From an uncultured Prevotella sp. (GTDB taxonomy: Bacteria > Bacteroidota > Bacteroidia > Bacteroidales > Bacteroidaceae), in NCBI GenBank assembly GCA_905233245.1, contig CAJODK010000033.1, positions 1 to 55,747 of the forward strand: 55,747 nucleotides of DNA. The letters are read 5' to 3'. Every line of letters starts with the position of its first letter. The stretch's first letter is position 1. Under the pieces are notes generated by a model. The model saw only the letters and a list, made by a program, of their open reading frames with translations. It made no database searches and was not told where the DNA came from. Positions 11,640-18,798 of the stretch are shown here, piece by piece. The position numbers and the translations under genes were made by a program.

Positions 11640-13109
11640 CTACAGGGTGTGTGATGAAGAGCAGTCGAAACAGTGGGTGCAGACCTTGCACTTGGGCAGG
11701 CCGATAGTATCGATTATCGTTTCGAGTTTAGCAAACTTCAGCGTGTCGATATTAAGGCGTCGTGCTATCTCCTCCACCATCGCCTTGTACTCTGGCGAGT
11801 CGGTCTTGGCATACTGCTTCAGGCGCTCCTCTGGTATATCGATGGTCTGTGCCTTGTCAGCATCAGCGAGCATGGTCTTGCCCTTATTGCCTGTCTCGAG
11901 GTCCTGAATGACACGACGGGTGATGAGTTCAAGCTCGCTCTTGGAGGCGGAGAAATTGATGAAGGGACAACCCCAGATCAGTGGTGGGCAGGCGATACGC
12001 ATGTGTACCTCCTTAGCACCGAGTTCCTTGAGTTCGCGGGTATTCTCCCTGAGCTGCGTGCCTCTCACAATGGAGTCGTCGCAGAAGAGGCATCGCTTGC
12101 CTTCGAGCATCGCCTTGTTGGGGATGAGTTTCATCTTTGCCACGAGGTTGCGCATCTCCTGATTGGTGGGCATGAAGGAGCGTGGCCACGTAGGGGTGTA
12201 TTTGGAGATGGTACGCTGGTAGGGCACACCATGACCTGCGGCATAGCCTGTCGCCATTCCCAGACCAGAGTCGGGGATGCCTCCCGCACAATCTACCTCG
12301 GTCTTGTCTTCCTTACCCATAGCAAAACCCGTCTCGTAGCGCATCTGCTCTACGTTCTTGCCCTCGTAGAAGGAGGTGGGGAAACCGTAGTATATCCACA
12401 GGAAGGAGCATACCTGCATCTCTTTCTCGGGCTGGCGAAGCGTATCCATACCGTCTGGCGTCAGTCGGACTATCTCGCCAGGTCCCACATAGTGGTGGAT
12501 GTCGTAACCGAGGTTAGGGAAAGCTGTGGTTTCACTGGTAGCTGCCATAGCGCCCTCTTTCTTGCCTATCACGATAGGCGTTCTGCCCCACAGGTCGCGA
12601 GCGGCGATGATGCAGTCCTCGGTGAGGATGAGCATGGAGCACGAACCCTTGATGGTGCGATAGACATTCTCTATGCCATCCACGAAGTTCTTTCCCTTAA
12701 TGATAAGGAGTCCTACGAGTTCCGTAGGATTGATTCTGCCAGAGGAGAATTCACTCAGGACCATATTCTGGTCGAGCAGGTGCTTTGCCACTTCCTCAGC
12801 GTTATTGATTTTGCCTACCGTCACGAGGGCGAAGCGTCCCAGGTGGGAGTTCATCAGCAGAGGCTGAGCATCGGTATCGCTTATCACGCCGATGCCTTTC
12901 TCGCCAAAGAAGCGAGGCAGTTCGTCCTCAAACTTCGTACGGAAGTAGGTGCTCTGCAGGCTATGGATAGACCTGCGGAAGCCCTGTGTCTCCACGCTAT
13001 ATGTTGCCATACCGCCTCGCTTGGTACCGAGGTGTGACTGATAGTCAATGCCGTAGAACAATTCTTCTACGCATCTCTTATGCTGTATTGTACCGAAAAA
13101 ACCGCCCAC
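11640..13109 (-). CDS. PurF-like amidophosphoribosyltransferase paralogue lacking the N-terminal cysteine
   Basis: 489 aa. Residues about 1-240 form a class II glutamine amidotransferase (Ntn) fold and the rest a type I phosphoribosyltransferase domain with the PRPP loop FCDDSIVRGTQL (about residue 345). PurF makes phosphoribosylamine from PRPP and glutamine in purine synthesis and needs Cys as residue 1 of the mature enzyme. Here the start (GTG at 13109) reads MGGFFG, so the nucleophile is absent. I recall Bacteroides proteins with the same MGGFFGT start, which suggests a family trait, not a mutation. Cys-rich segments IACPPLIWGCPF and CKVCTHCFDC resemble iron-sulphur ligands of other PurF proteins. 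It follows fabI by 6 nt in the same operon. Glutamine-dependent activity is doubtful; an ammonia-dependent or other role is possible. Confidence 0.8.
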   Translation of the reverse strand: MGGFFGTIQHKRCVEELFYGIDYQSHLGTKRGGMATYSVETQGFRRSIHSLQSTYFRTKFEDELPRFFGEKGIGVISDTDAQPLLMNSHLGRFALVTVGKINNAEEVAKHLLDQNMVLSEFSSGRINPTELVGLLIIKGKNFVDGIENVYRTIKGSCSMLILTEDCIIAARDLWGRTPIVIGKKEGAMAATSETTAFPNLGYDIHHYVGPGEIVRLTPDGMDTLRQPEKEMQVCSFLWIYYGFPTSFYEGKNVEQMRYETGFAMGKEDKTEVDCAGGIPDSGLGMATGYAAGHGVPYQRTISKYTPTWPRSFMPTNQEMRNLVAKMKLIPNKAMLEGKRCLFCDDSIVRGTQLRENTRELKELGAKEVHMRIACPPLIWGCPFINFSASKSELELITRRVIQDLETGNKGKTMLADADKAQTIDIPEERLKQYAKTDSPEYKAMVEEIARRLNIDTLKFAKLETIIDTIGLPKCKVCTHCFDCSSSHTL

Positions 13110-13115
13110 TTTCTT

Positions 13116-13979
13116 TTATCCGTAAATGATTTTACCTGTCTTTTCGTCAGTGTTCTCTGGGATGAACGACTTGTTGTACTGCGTCATGCCGCGGAGTGAC
13201 ATACCCATGTTGGAGAAACCGCCGTCGTGGAAGAGAGTCTGCATGGTAACCTTCTTCGTAAGGTCAGAGAAGAGCGTCATACAGTAGTCGGCGCAATCAT
13301 CAGCAGAGGCGTTGCCAAGTGGTGACATACGGTCAGCGAAGTCGAGCATTCCGTCAAAACCCTTGATGCCACCGCCTGCTGTGGTGAGCGTTGGCGACTG
13401 AGAGATACAGTTGACACGAACATGCTTCTCACGACCATAGATATAACCGAACGAGCGTGTGATAGACTCCAAGAGTGCCTTAGCGTCTGCCATATCATTA
13501 TAGCCAAAGAAGGTACGATGGCTGGCAACGTATGTAAGAGCCACAATAGAGCCATATTCTGCGATGGAATCGAGTTTTTTTGCCACCTGTATCATCTTGT
13601 GGAAGGAGATAGCGGAGATGTCAAGAGTCTTGTCAAGGAAGTTGTAGTCGAGGTCATCATAGGTGCGCTTCTTACGCATATTCATAGACATAGCGCAAGA
13701 ATGGAGCACGAAGTCTATCTGACCGCCCAGTGCCTTCATAGCTTCCTTGAAGAGGTTCTCCAGGTCTTCCACACTAGTAGCGTCAGCAGGTATCACTGCC
13801 TTAGCGTTGGTCTTCTTAGCAAGTTCGTCGAGAGTTCCCATGCGGATAGCCACCGCAGTGTTAGTCAACACAATCTCTGCACCTTCTTCTACAGCGCGCT
13901 CTGCCACCTTCCAAGCGATGGATTGGTCATTTAGTGCGCCAAAGATGATGCCTTTCTTTCCTTTCAGTAAGTTGTACAT
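13116..13979 (-). CDS. fabI: Enoyl-[acyl-carrier-protein] reductase (FabI)
   Basis: 287 aa, usual FabI length. It reduces trans-2-enoyl-ACP with NAD(P)H in the last step of each fatty acid elongation round, in the cytoplasm. The N-terminus KGKKGIIFGALNDQSIAW is the FabI variant of the short-chain dehydrogenase cofactor site. The catalytic pair is Y-x6-K in FGYNDMADAKAL, followed by SQSPTLTTAGGGIKGF. ATG 13979 was chosen because the fold starts there; the frame upstream to 14093 is repeat-rich non-coding DNA. A TACCTTTG box lies 26 nt upstream. The PurF-like gene follows directly. Confidence 0.95.
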   Translation of the reverse strand: MYNLLKGKKGIIFGALNDQSIAWKVAERAVEEGAEIVLTNTAVAIRMGTLDELAKKTNAKAVIPADATSVEDLENLFKEAMKALGGQIDFVLHSCAMSMNMRKKRTYDDLDYNFLDKTLDISAISFHKMIQVAKKLDSIAEYGSIVALTYVASHRTFFGYNDMADAKALLESITRSFGYIYGREKHVRVNCISQSPTLTTAGGGIKGFDGMLDFADRMSPLGNASADDCADYCMTLFSDLTKKVTMQTLFHDGGFSNMGMSLRGMTQYNKSFIPENTDEKTGKIIYG

Positions 13980-14005
13980 AATCTCATTAAAATTAAAATC
14001 ATTTG

Positions 14006-14013
14006 CAAAGGTA
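14006..14013 (-). promoter_or_regulatory. -7 box (TACCTTTG) for fabI
   Basis: TACCTTTG on the minus strand, 26 nt before the fabI ATG, with T-rich and TTG sequence further upstream. It diverges from the plus-strand box at 14079. Confidence 0.7.
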
Positions 14014-14020
14014 CAAAAAA

Positions 14021-14062
14021 AGTTCAAAAGTTCAAAAGGTTCAAGAGTTGAAAGTTGAAAGA
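14021..14062. repeat. Short tandem repeats between divergent fabI and PPTase promoters
   Basis: Period 7-8 copies of AGTTCAAA are followed by inverted copies AGTTGAAA. The GTTGAAA heptamer recurs near 28187 and 54834. Confidence 0.7.
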
Positions 14063-14078
14063 TTTCAAAAAAAAATAG

Positions 14079-14086
14079 TACCTTTG
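14079..14086 (+). promoter_or_regulatory. -7 box (TACCTTTG) for the phosphopantetheinyl transferase
   Basis: The box ends 12 nt before ATG 14099, leaving an estimated leader of only about 5-8 nt. Confidence 0.65.
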
Positions 14087-14098
14087 CAGACATAAATC

Positions 14099-14692
14099 AT
14101 GCGTTACAAATTCATTGACCCCCACAAATACACGGACGAGCAGGTGGATGAGCTGCTCGCTACCCTTCCTGAATGGCGCAGGGAGCAGGCTTTGCGCTTC
14201 AAGCACCGCCAGGGCAGGAAAGAGTGTGTTCTCTCCTACTGCTTGCTCTCCAAGATGCTGGGCACACAACCCAATTTCGAGAGAGGGAAGCATGGTAAAC
14301 CATGTATCGATGCTTTTTCCAAACAACCAAACGACCAAACGACCAAACGACCAAAATTCAACCTCACCCACTGTAAAAATGCCATCGGGTGCGTGGTGAG
14401 CAAAGAGGGAGAGGTAGGCATAGATGCTGAGTGCCTGGGAAGATATAAGCCTCAACTGGCAGAATACTGCATGAGTGACGAGGAACTGAAGCAAATCAGC
14501 GAGGCTCCAGACCCTGATGCGGAATTCACCCTGCTATGGACTAAGAAAGAGGCACTGCTGAAATACACCGGCGAGGGTATCACGGATGATATGAAAACGT
14601 GTCTCACCTCACCACGTGCTGAGGGTGTGATGATAGAGAGTGGAATAAACCGAGAACAAGGGTATGCTTGGGCAGTTGCTTATGATAGTTAA
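14099..14692 (+). CDS. 4'-phosphopantetheinyl transferase superfamily protein
   Basis: 197 aa. The family transfers phosphopantetheine from CoA to a serine of acyl or peptidyl carrier proteins. Visible motifs are FNLTHC (about residue 87), VGIDAE with the Mg-binding acidic pair (about 106) and WTKKEALLKYTGEG (about 146), which together define the Sfp/AcpT type. Residues about 74-85, just before FNLTHC, are encoded by an 8-nt tandem repeat (14319-14356) and look like an in-frame expansion. The gene overlaps the following carbonic anhydrase-like gene by 11 nt, so the two are probably translated together. AcpT-like primary metabolism or a secondary carrier protein are both possible; no synthase gene is nearby. 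Confidence 0.88.
   Translation: MRYKFIDPHKYTDEQVDELLATLPEWRREQALRFKHRQGRKECVLSYCLLSKMLGTQPNFERGKHGKPCIDAFSKQPNDQTTKRPKFNLTHCKNAIGCVVSKEGEVGIDAECLGRYKPQLAEYCMSDEELKQISEAPDPDAEFTLLWTKKEALLKYTGEGITDDMKTCLTSPRAEGVMIESGINREQGYAWAVAYDS
14319..14356. repeat. In-frame 8-nt tandem repeat inside the PPTase gene
   Basis: Four to five copies of CCAAACGA with an 8-nt period. Three copies equal eight codons, so the frame is preserved. It encodes a polar loop rich in Gln, Asn, Thr and Lys. Confidence 0.8.
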
Positions 14693-15188
14693 GAAGATAT
14701 ACGGAAAGAGCCCCAAATGGGGTAAGAACTGCTACTTCAGCGAGACAGCTGCTGTAGTGGGCGATGTAACAATGGGCGATGAGTGCTCAGTGTGGTTCAG
14801 TGCTGTAGTGAGGGGCGATGTGGCTCCCATCACTATGGGAAACCGTTGTAATGTGCAGGACTGCGCCTGCGTGCATGTCACCAACACTACAGGACCTACC
14901 ATTATGGAAGACGATGTGACGATAGGTCATAACGCTACCGTGCATGCCTGTACGCTGAGGAAGGGCTGCCTCATCGGTATGGGTGCTACCGTACTTGACG
15001 GTGCTGATATCGGCGAAGGTGCCATCATAGCCGCTGGTGCGCTGGTACTGGGTGGTACCAAGGTGGGAGACCACGAGATATGGGGTGGCGTGCCTGCTAA
15101 GTTTATTAAGAAAACCGCTCCCAACCAGGCTGAGAGTTTTGCTGCGCACTATGCGCAGTATGCTAAGGATTATCTCGCAGAGCAGTAA
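14682..15188 (+). CDS. Gamma-class carbonic anhydrase family protein (left-handed beta helix)
   Basis: 168 aa with hexapeptide repeats ([LIV]-G-x-x-A/S-x) throughout, the pattern of the trimeric left-handed beta helix. Three metal-binding His positions are present: CVHV and GHNATVH. RGDVAPITMG matches the conserved Arg-Asp strand. Gamma carbonic anhydrases interconvert CO2 and bicarbonate, but many YrdA/PaaY-like members have no proven activity. ATG 14682 (MIVKKIYG) was preferred over GTG/ATG further upstream because the fold begins there; it overlaps the PPTase by 11 nt. Its 3' end overlaps the convergent DUF4230 gene by 26 nt. Confidence 0.88.
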   Translation: MIVKKIYGKSPKWGKNCYFSETAAVVGDVTMGDECSVWFSAVVRGDVAPITMGNRCNVQDCACVHVTNTTGPTIMEDDVTIGHNATVHACTLRKGCLIGMGATVLDGADIGEGAIIAAGALVLGGTKVGDHEIWGGVPAKFIKKTAPNQAESFAAHYAQYAKDYLAEQ

Positions 15189-15726
15189 CAAACTTATTCA
15201 CCTGTTGCTCTGCGTTCTTCTGAGCGATGGCGATATTCTCCTTCGTCAAGCAGCGTTCTCGCATCAAACGCTTGGCACGCTCGGCCATCGCCTTGCGGTC
15301 AGCATTCGTCCACTTTCCTTTTTCGAAGAATGAACGAGTGCGAGCCTCATCAAGGAAATTCTCATCAAGGAGCTGCACCGGTGGTAAGTCTATCTTGACA
15401 GAGTCGCCATCACGCTCTATCCAATTCTCGTCACACTGGCTGAAGTCTATACCCAGGCGCAGAGTACCGTAATAGATGCGAGCCAATTCATCGTCAGAGA
15501 AGAATCCAGTACGCACGGTATCTATGAGTTCCTCGTCGCTGACAGTGAGGAATTCCCACTGCCCTATCTCCCTCATCTGTTGTACGATGGTGGGAGTGTC
15601 GTCTATCTTATCACTGATACCAACGGAGAATCCGTCATCCTTCATCTTATAGCCCAACCAGGCTACTACTCCCACGATGACAAGGAGACACAGTGCTATA
15701 ATCTTTCTGCTTAATCCAAAATCCAT
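15163..15726 (-). CDS. DUF4230 family membrane-anchored protein
   Basis: 187 aa with one N-terminal membrane segment (about residues 8-25: IIALCLLVIVGVVAWLGY), then a soluble domain with charged C-terminal helices. It is a diverged paralogue of the neighbour at 15711, and the two overlap by 16 nt, so they are co-translated. DUF4230 proteins are conserved in Bacteroidetes and elsewhere; the function is unknown. The 3' end overlaps the convergent gamma-carbonic anhydrase gene by 26 nt. Confidence 0.75.
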   Translation of the reverse strand: MDFGLSRKIIALCLLVIVGVVAWLGYKMKDDGFSVGISDKIDDTPTIVQQMREIGQWEFLTVSDEELIDTVRTGFFSDDELARIYYGTLRLGIDFSQCDENWIERDGDSVKIDLPPVQLLDENFLDEARTRSFFEKGKWTNADRKAMAERAKRLMRERCLTKENIAIAQKNAEQQVNKFVTALRDNP

Positions 15727-16361
15727 GCTATACCTCCTCTCTTCTCATCTTCTATGAATGTTATAGTGACATTCTCCTGCTTGAAACCCAGTCGGGAGAT
15801 GATGGGGATGAGCTGATGGGCGGCACCCACCTTTGCCAACTCCAGTATGTGCATCTTAGGTATGTCAGCGATAATTGCCTTCCTGCCCTGCGCCTCATAG
15901 TTGGCAAGTTCCTCATCACTGAAATTACTCCTCATGAGTGCCACATACTGCTTTATGCCGTCATGGTCTATGCTCGACGATGTAAGCACTACATGCGGTT
16001 TGGGAAGCACTATCTCTATCCTGTCACCATCACGACGGATGTCCTGCTCTGTTATCTGACTCATGTCGATATAGGCCTTCAGGGTAGCATCCATCGGGAT
16101 TGCCACTTTGCGCTTGCCTACTGGCAGAGCCACTGAGAAATCTTTTCCCAATATCTTGCCGTCAATGCTCACCGCATCGTCGTGCGTCACTATCTTGTGC
16201 ACCTTGTATTCAGCGGTATAGAGACGGGAAGTGCTCTGTATCTGCTGGAGCATGACAGGGATAGTGTCAAGAGGGTTATCGTTAACGTTAACGTTCTCTT
16301 TTCTGCACGCAGAAAAGAGAAACGCCATCACACACGCTGCTATGTAAAAATATATCTTCAT
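15711..16361 (-). CDS. DUF4230 family lipoprotein
   Basis: 216 aa. A lipoprotein signal peptide ends in LFSAC, so Cys about 19 is probably lipidated. ATG 16361 was chosen over an in-frame TTG two codons upstream. Right after the lipid site, KENVNVNDN is encoded by a GTTAAC tandem hexamer (16278-16296). The soluble domain carries the DUF4230 pattern (YTAEYKVHKIVTHDD, then LPVGKRKVAIPMDATLKAYIDMS split over the next 60 residues). First gene of a two-gene DUF4230 operon. A hairpin with a U run sits just before the start codon, which could attenuate expression. Function unknown. Confidence 0.78.
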   Translation of the reverse strand: MKIYFYIAACVMAFLFSACRKENVNVNDNPLDTIPVMLQQIQSTSRLYTAEYKVHKIVTHDDAVSIDGKILGKDFSVALPVGKRKVAIPMDATLKAYIDMSQITEQDIRRDGDRIEIVLPKPHVVLTSSSIDHDGIKQYVALMRSNFSDEELANYEAQGRKAIIADIPKMHILELAKVGAAHQLIPIISRLGFKQENVTITFIEDEKRGGIAWILD

Positions 16362-16367
16362 TTTCAA

Positions 16368-16405
16368 TAAAAATCCCCGCTCTCTGGTGGGAGAAGCGGG
16401 GGCTT
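16368..16405 (-). terminator. GC-rich hairpin plus U run directly before the DUF4230 lipoprotein gene
   Basis: On the minus strand CCCCGCTTCTC pairs with GAGAGCGGGG and is followed by ATTTTTATT, then the start codon 6 nt later. It may be the terminator of the metG-argS-rnhA operon or an attenuator in the lipoprotein leader. A TAACTTTG box at 16514 would make it part of a 145-nt 5' leader. Confidence 0.65.
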
Positions 16406-16513
16406 TATGTTGATCCGATGTCGATTTTGTTTAGGAGTTAGTTTGTGTTATTAAGTGGTAAGATAGTATGAAATAAGGAACGTTGATTGGGTCTTGCCAC
16501 CGGATTACACTTA

Positions 16514-16521
16514 CAAAGTTA
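16514..16521 (-). promoter_or_regulatory. Possible -7 box (TAACTTTG) for the DUF4230 operon
   Basis: Matches TAnnTTTG and lies between rnhA and the lipoprotein gene. The resulting leader would contain no AUG and end in the hairpin at 16368-16405. Confidence 0.5.
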
Positions 16522-16605
16522 GAGAAATTAAGACGTCGCTCCAAGAAAAAATGGAAACTTTTTCGCCCTGTTAAAATTCTTTAACATTGTGCACGTACAC
16601 ATTTT

Positions 16606-17016
16606 TTACTTCCTTCCAAAGTCGGCTGGAATTTCGCCCCAATTCTTTGTATCCCACTTTAAAATAGGCACACGGAAAGAATGAGTTTTTAGCCAAATTT
16701 CCGCCCTCCTGACGAGCTCCAGAGCTCTCTCTGTTTCAGGTGTATATTCGAGTTTTGTTTTGCATTGTTGTTTCTGCACCCATATCTGTGCATTGACCGA
16801 GTCGGAATATATCACCCTGTCCTTGATGCCCCGTTTCTCCATCAGGGCCAGTGCATGCACTATGGCGAGGAACTCCCCTATGTTGTTTGTTCCCCTGATA
16901 GGGCCAAAGTGAAACACTCTCTTCCCTGTCTGCATATCCACACACTGGTACTCCATAGGTCCAGGATTGCCTGAACATGCTGCATCAACAGCCCACGCAA
17001 GACGAATATCCTCCAT
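16606..17016 (-). CDS. Ribonuclease H family protein
   Basis: 136 aa. RNase HI cuts the RNA strand of RNA-DNA hybrids, such as Okazaki primers and R-loops. The four acidic positions are visible: Asp in AVDAACSGNPG, Glu in NNIGEFLAIVHAL, Asp in VIYSDSVNAQIWV and Asp in GEIPADFGRK. It is shorter than Bacteroidetes RNase H proteins that carry an N-terminal viroplasmin-like domain; only the catalytic domain is present. ATG 17016 is taken; a GTG directly upstream (17019) is possible. It starts 3 nt after the argS stop codon and is the last gene of metG-argS-rnhA. Confidence 0.85.
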   Translation of the reverse strand: MEDIRLAWAVDAACSGNPGPMEYQCVDMQTGKRVFHFGPIRGTNNIGEFLAIVHALALMEKRGIKDRVIYSDSVNAQIWVQKQQCKTKLEYTPETERALELVRRAEIWLKTHSFRVPILKWDTKNWGEIPADFGRK

Positions 17017-17019
17017 CAC

Positions 17020-18798
17020 TTACATCCTTTCCGGCACCTCGATGCCCAAGAGAGCCATACCATTCTTGATGGTCTTAGCCACATTGGCAGCTATCATAAG
17101 GCGCACCTGCTTCTGCTCCTCCGTCTCTGCATTGAGAATAGAGAAGTCATGATAGAACTGATTGAAGGCCTTCGTGAGTTCGTAGCAGTAGTTGGCTATG
17201 CCAGATGGCGAATAGTCCTTGCCAGCCTGCTCCACCGCTGCTCCGTATTCTGATATCTTCTGGATGAGATCTATTTCTTTAGAGGTGAGAGGTGAGAGGT
17301 AAGAGGAGAGAGAGTAGTTCTGCTCACCAGCCTTGCGCAGAATTGAGCGGATACGAGCGTAGGTGTATTGTATGAACGGACCTGTATTGCCATTGAAGTC
17401 GATAGACTCCTCAGGGTTAAAGAGCATGTTCTTGCGGGCATCAACCTTGAGGATGAAATATTTCAGGGCACCCATACCCACGATGCGCGCTACTTCCTGA
17501 CGCTCTTCCTCGGTCATATCACCGAACTTACCCAGTTCGTCGCTGGTCTTGCGGGCATCAGCCACCATAGCAGCGATGAGGTCGTCAGCATCCACCACAG
17601 TACCCTCACGAGACTTCATCTTACCATTAGGCAGTTCCACCATACCGTAAGAGAAATGCACGAGGTCCTTACCCCACTTGAAGCCAAGCTTGTCAAGCAG
17701 GATAGAGAGCACCTGGAAGTGGTAGTTCTGTTCGTTGCCTACGACGTATATCATCTGGTCTATTGGAAAGTCCTGGAAGCGCAGTTTCGCAGTACCTATA
17801 TCCTGGGTCATATACACAGAGGTGCCATCGCTGCGTATGAGGAGTTTCTCATCAAGACCTTCCTTGGTGAGGTCAGCCCATACACTGCCGTCCTCCCTGC
17901 GATAGAAGAAACCCTTCTCAAGGCCTTCCTCCACTTTTTCTTTGCCTTCAAGATAGGTGTTTGACTCGTAGTATATCTTGTCGAAGCTAACGCCCAGCGC
18001 CTTGTAGGTCTCATCAAAACCTGCATACACCCAGTCGTTCATCTTCTTCCACAGTGCACGCACCTCGGGGTCGTTCTGTTCCCACTTCACGAGCATCTCA
18101 TGAGCCTCCTTGATGAGTGGAGCCTCCTGCTTAGCCTTCTCCTCTTCCATACCCTGTGCCACGAGTTCCTTTACCTCCTCGCGGTAGTGCTTGTCGAAGG
18201 CTACATAGTAGTCGCCAATGAGGTGGTCACCTTTCTTGCCACTGGTCTCAGGTGTCTCACCATTGCCCCACCTGAGCCATGCAAGCATAGACTTACAGAT
18301 GTGTATGCCACGGTCGTTGACGATATTGGTCTTCACCACCTTATTGCCGTTGGCCTCCATAATCTGCGCCAGCGACCAACCAAGCAGGTTGTTTCTTACG
18401 TGTCCCAGATGCAGAGGTTTGTTGGTGTTGGGTGATGAGTATTCTATCATCACAAGGGGAGAATCGTCCTTCGCCTGTTTTTCGCCATAGTGCGGGTCAC
18501 TGTCTATCTGCCTGAGCAGGTCGAGCCACGCTGTGTCGCTGATGGAGAGGTTGAGGAATCCCTTCACCACATTGAAGTCGCTGATAGTGTCGCAATTAGC
18601 CTTGAGCCACTCGCCTATCTCCTGTGCTGTCTGCTCAGGGGCCTTCTTTGACATTTTAAGGAATGGGAACACTACGAGTGTGAGGTTGCCCTCAAACTCC
18701 GGACGTGTCTTCTGCAGTGTTGCCATCTTCTCCGGCACCTGCTGACCGTATAATTCTTGTATTGCTGTGAGAACAGCAGTCTGTATCTTGCTAATCAT
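17020..18798 (-). CDS. argS: Arginine--tRNA ligase
   Basis: 592 aa, class I aminoacyl-tRNA synthetase that charges tRNA-Arg. The N-terminal Arg-S domain is followed by the HIGH motif as HLGH in SSPNTNKPLHLGHVRNN (about residue 130), a KMSK-like loop GKMKSREGTVVDADDL (about 390) and the C-terminal DALR anticodon-binding domain ending in VPERM. At about residues 495-505 the segment [11 protein letters not shown] is encoded by a 7-nt tandem repeat (17281-17314), an unusual in-frame expansion. The gene starts directly after the metG stop codon with no spacer, so the two synthetases are transcribed together. Confidence 0.96.
   Translation of the reverse strand: MISKIQTAVLTAIQELYGQQVPEKMATLQKTRPEFEGNLTLVVFPFLKMSKKAPEQTAQEIGEWLKANCDTISDFNVVKGFLNLSISDTAWLDLLRQIDSDPHYGEKQAKDDSPLVMIEYSSPNTNKPLHLGHVRNNLLGWSLAQIMEANGNKVVKTNIVNDRGIHICKSMLAWLRWGNGETPETSGKKGDHLIGDYYVAFDKHYREEVKELVAQGMEEEKAKQEAPLIKEAHEMLVKWEQNDPEVRALWKKMNDWVYAGFDETYKALGVSFDKIYYESNTYLEGKEKVEEGLEKGFFYRREDGSVWADLTKEGLDEKLLIRSDGTSVYMTQDIGTAKLRFQDFPIDQMIYVVGNEQNYHFQVLSILLDKLGFKWGKDLVHFSYGMVELPNGKMKSREGTVVDADDLIAAMVADARKTSDELGKFGDMTEEERQEVARIVGMGALKYFILKVDARKNMLFNPEESIDFNGNTGPFIQYTYARIRSILRKAGEQNYSLSSYLSPLTSKEIDLIQKISEYGAAVEQAGKDYSPSGIANYCYELTKAFNQFYHDFSILNAETEEQKQVRLMIAANVAKTIKNGMALLGIEVPERM
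17281..17314. repeat. In-frame heptamer repeat (GAGGTGA)n inside argS
   Basis: Copies of GAGGTGA/GAGGTAA with 7-nt period. The same heptamer occurs at 31879-31910 in kduI and, as its complement, at 37701-37733 between DUF3098 and uppP. Confidence 0.8.

Noticed and set aside
11339..11654. Plus-strand short frames through element A (for example 11469-11654)
   Set aside because: Low-complexity peptides generated by the 9- and 21-nt repeats.
11673..13037. 454-codon open frame on the plus strand opposite the PurF-like gene
   Set aside because: It is the antisense of a clear enzyme; its protein shows no domain and no promoter or start context.
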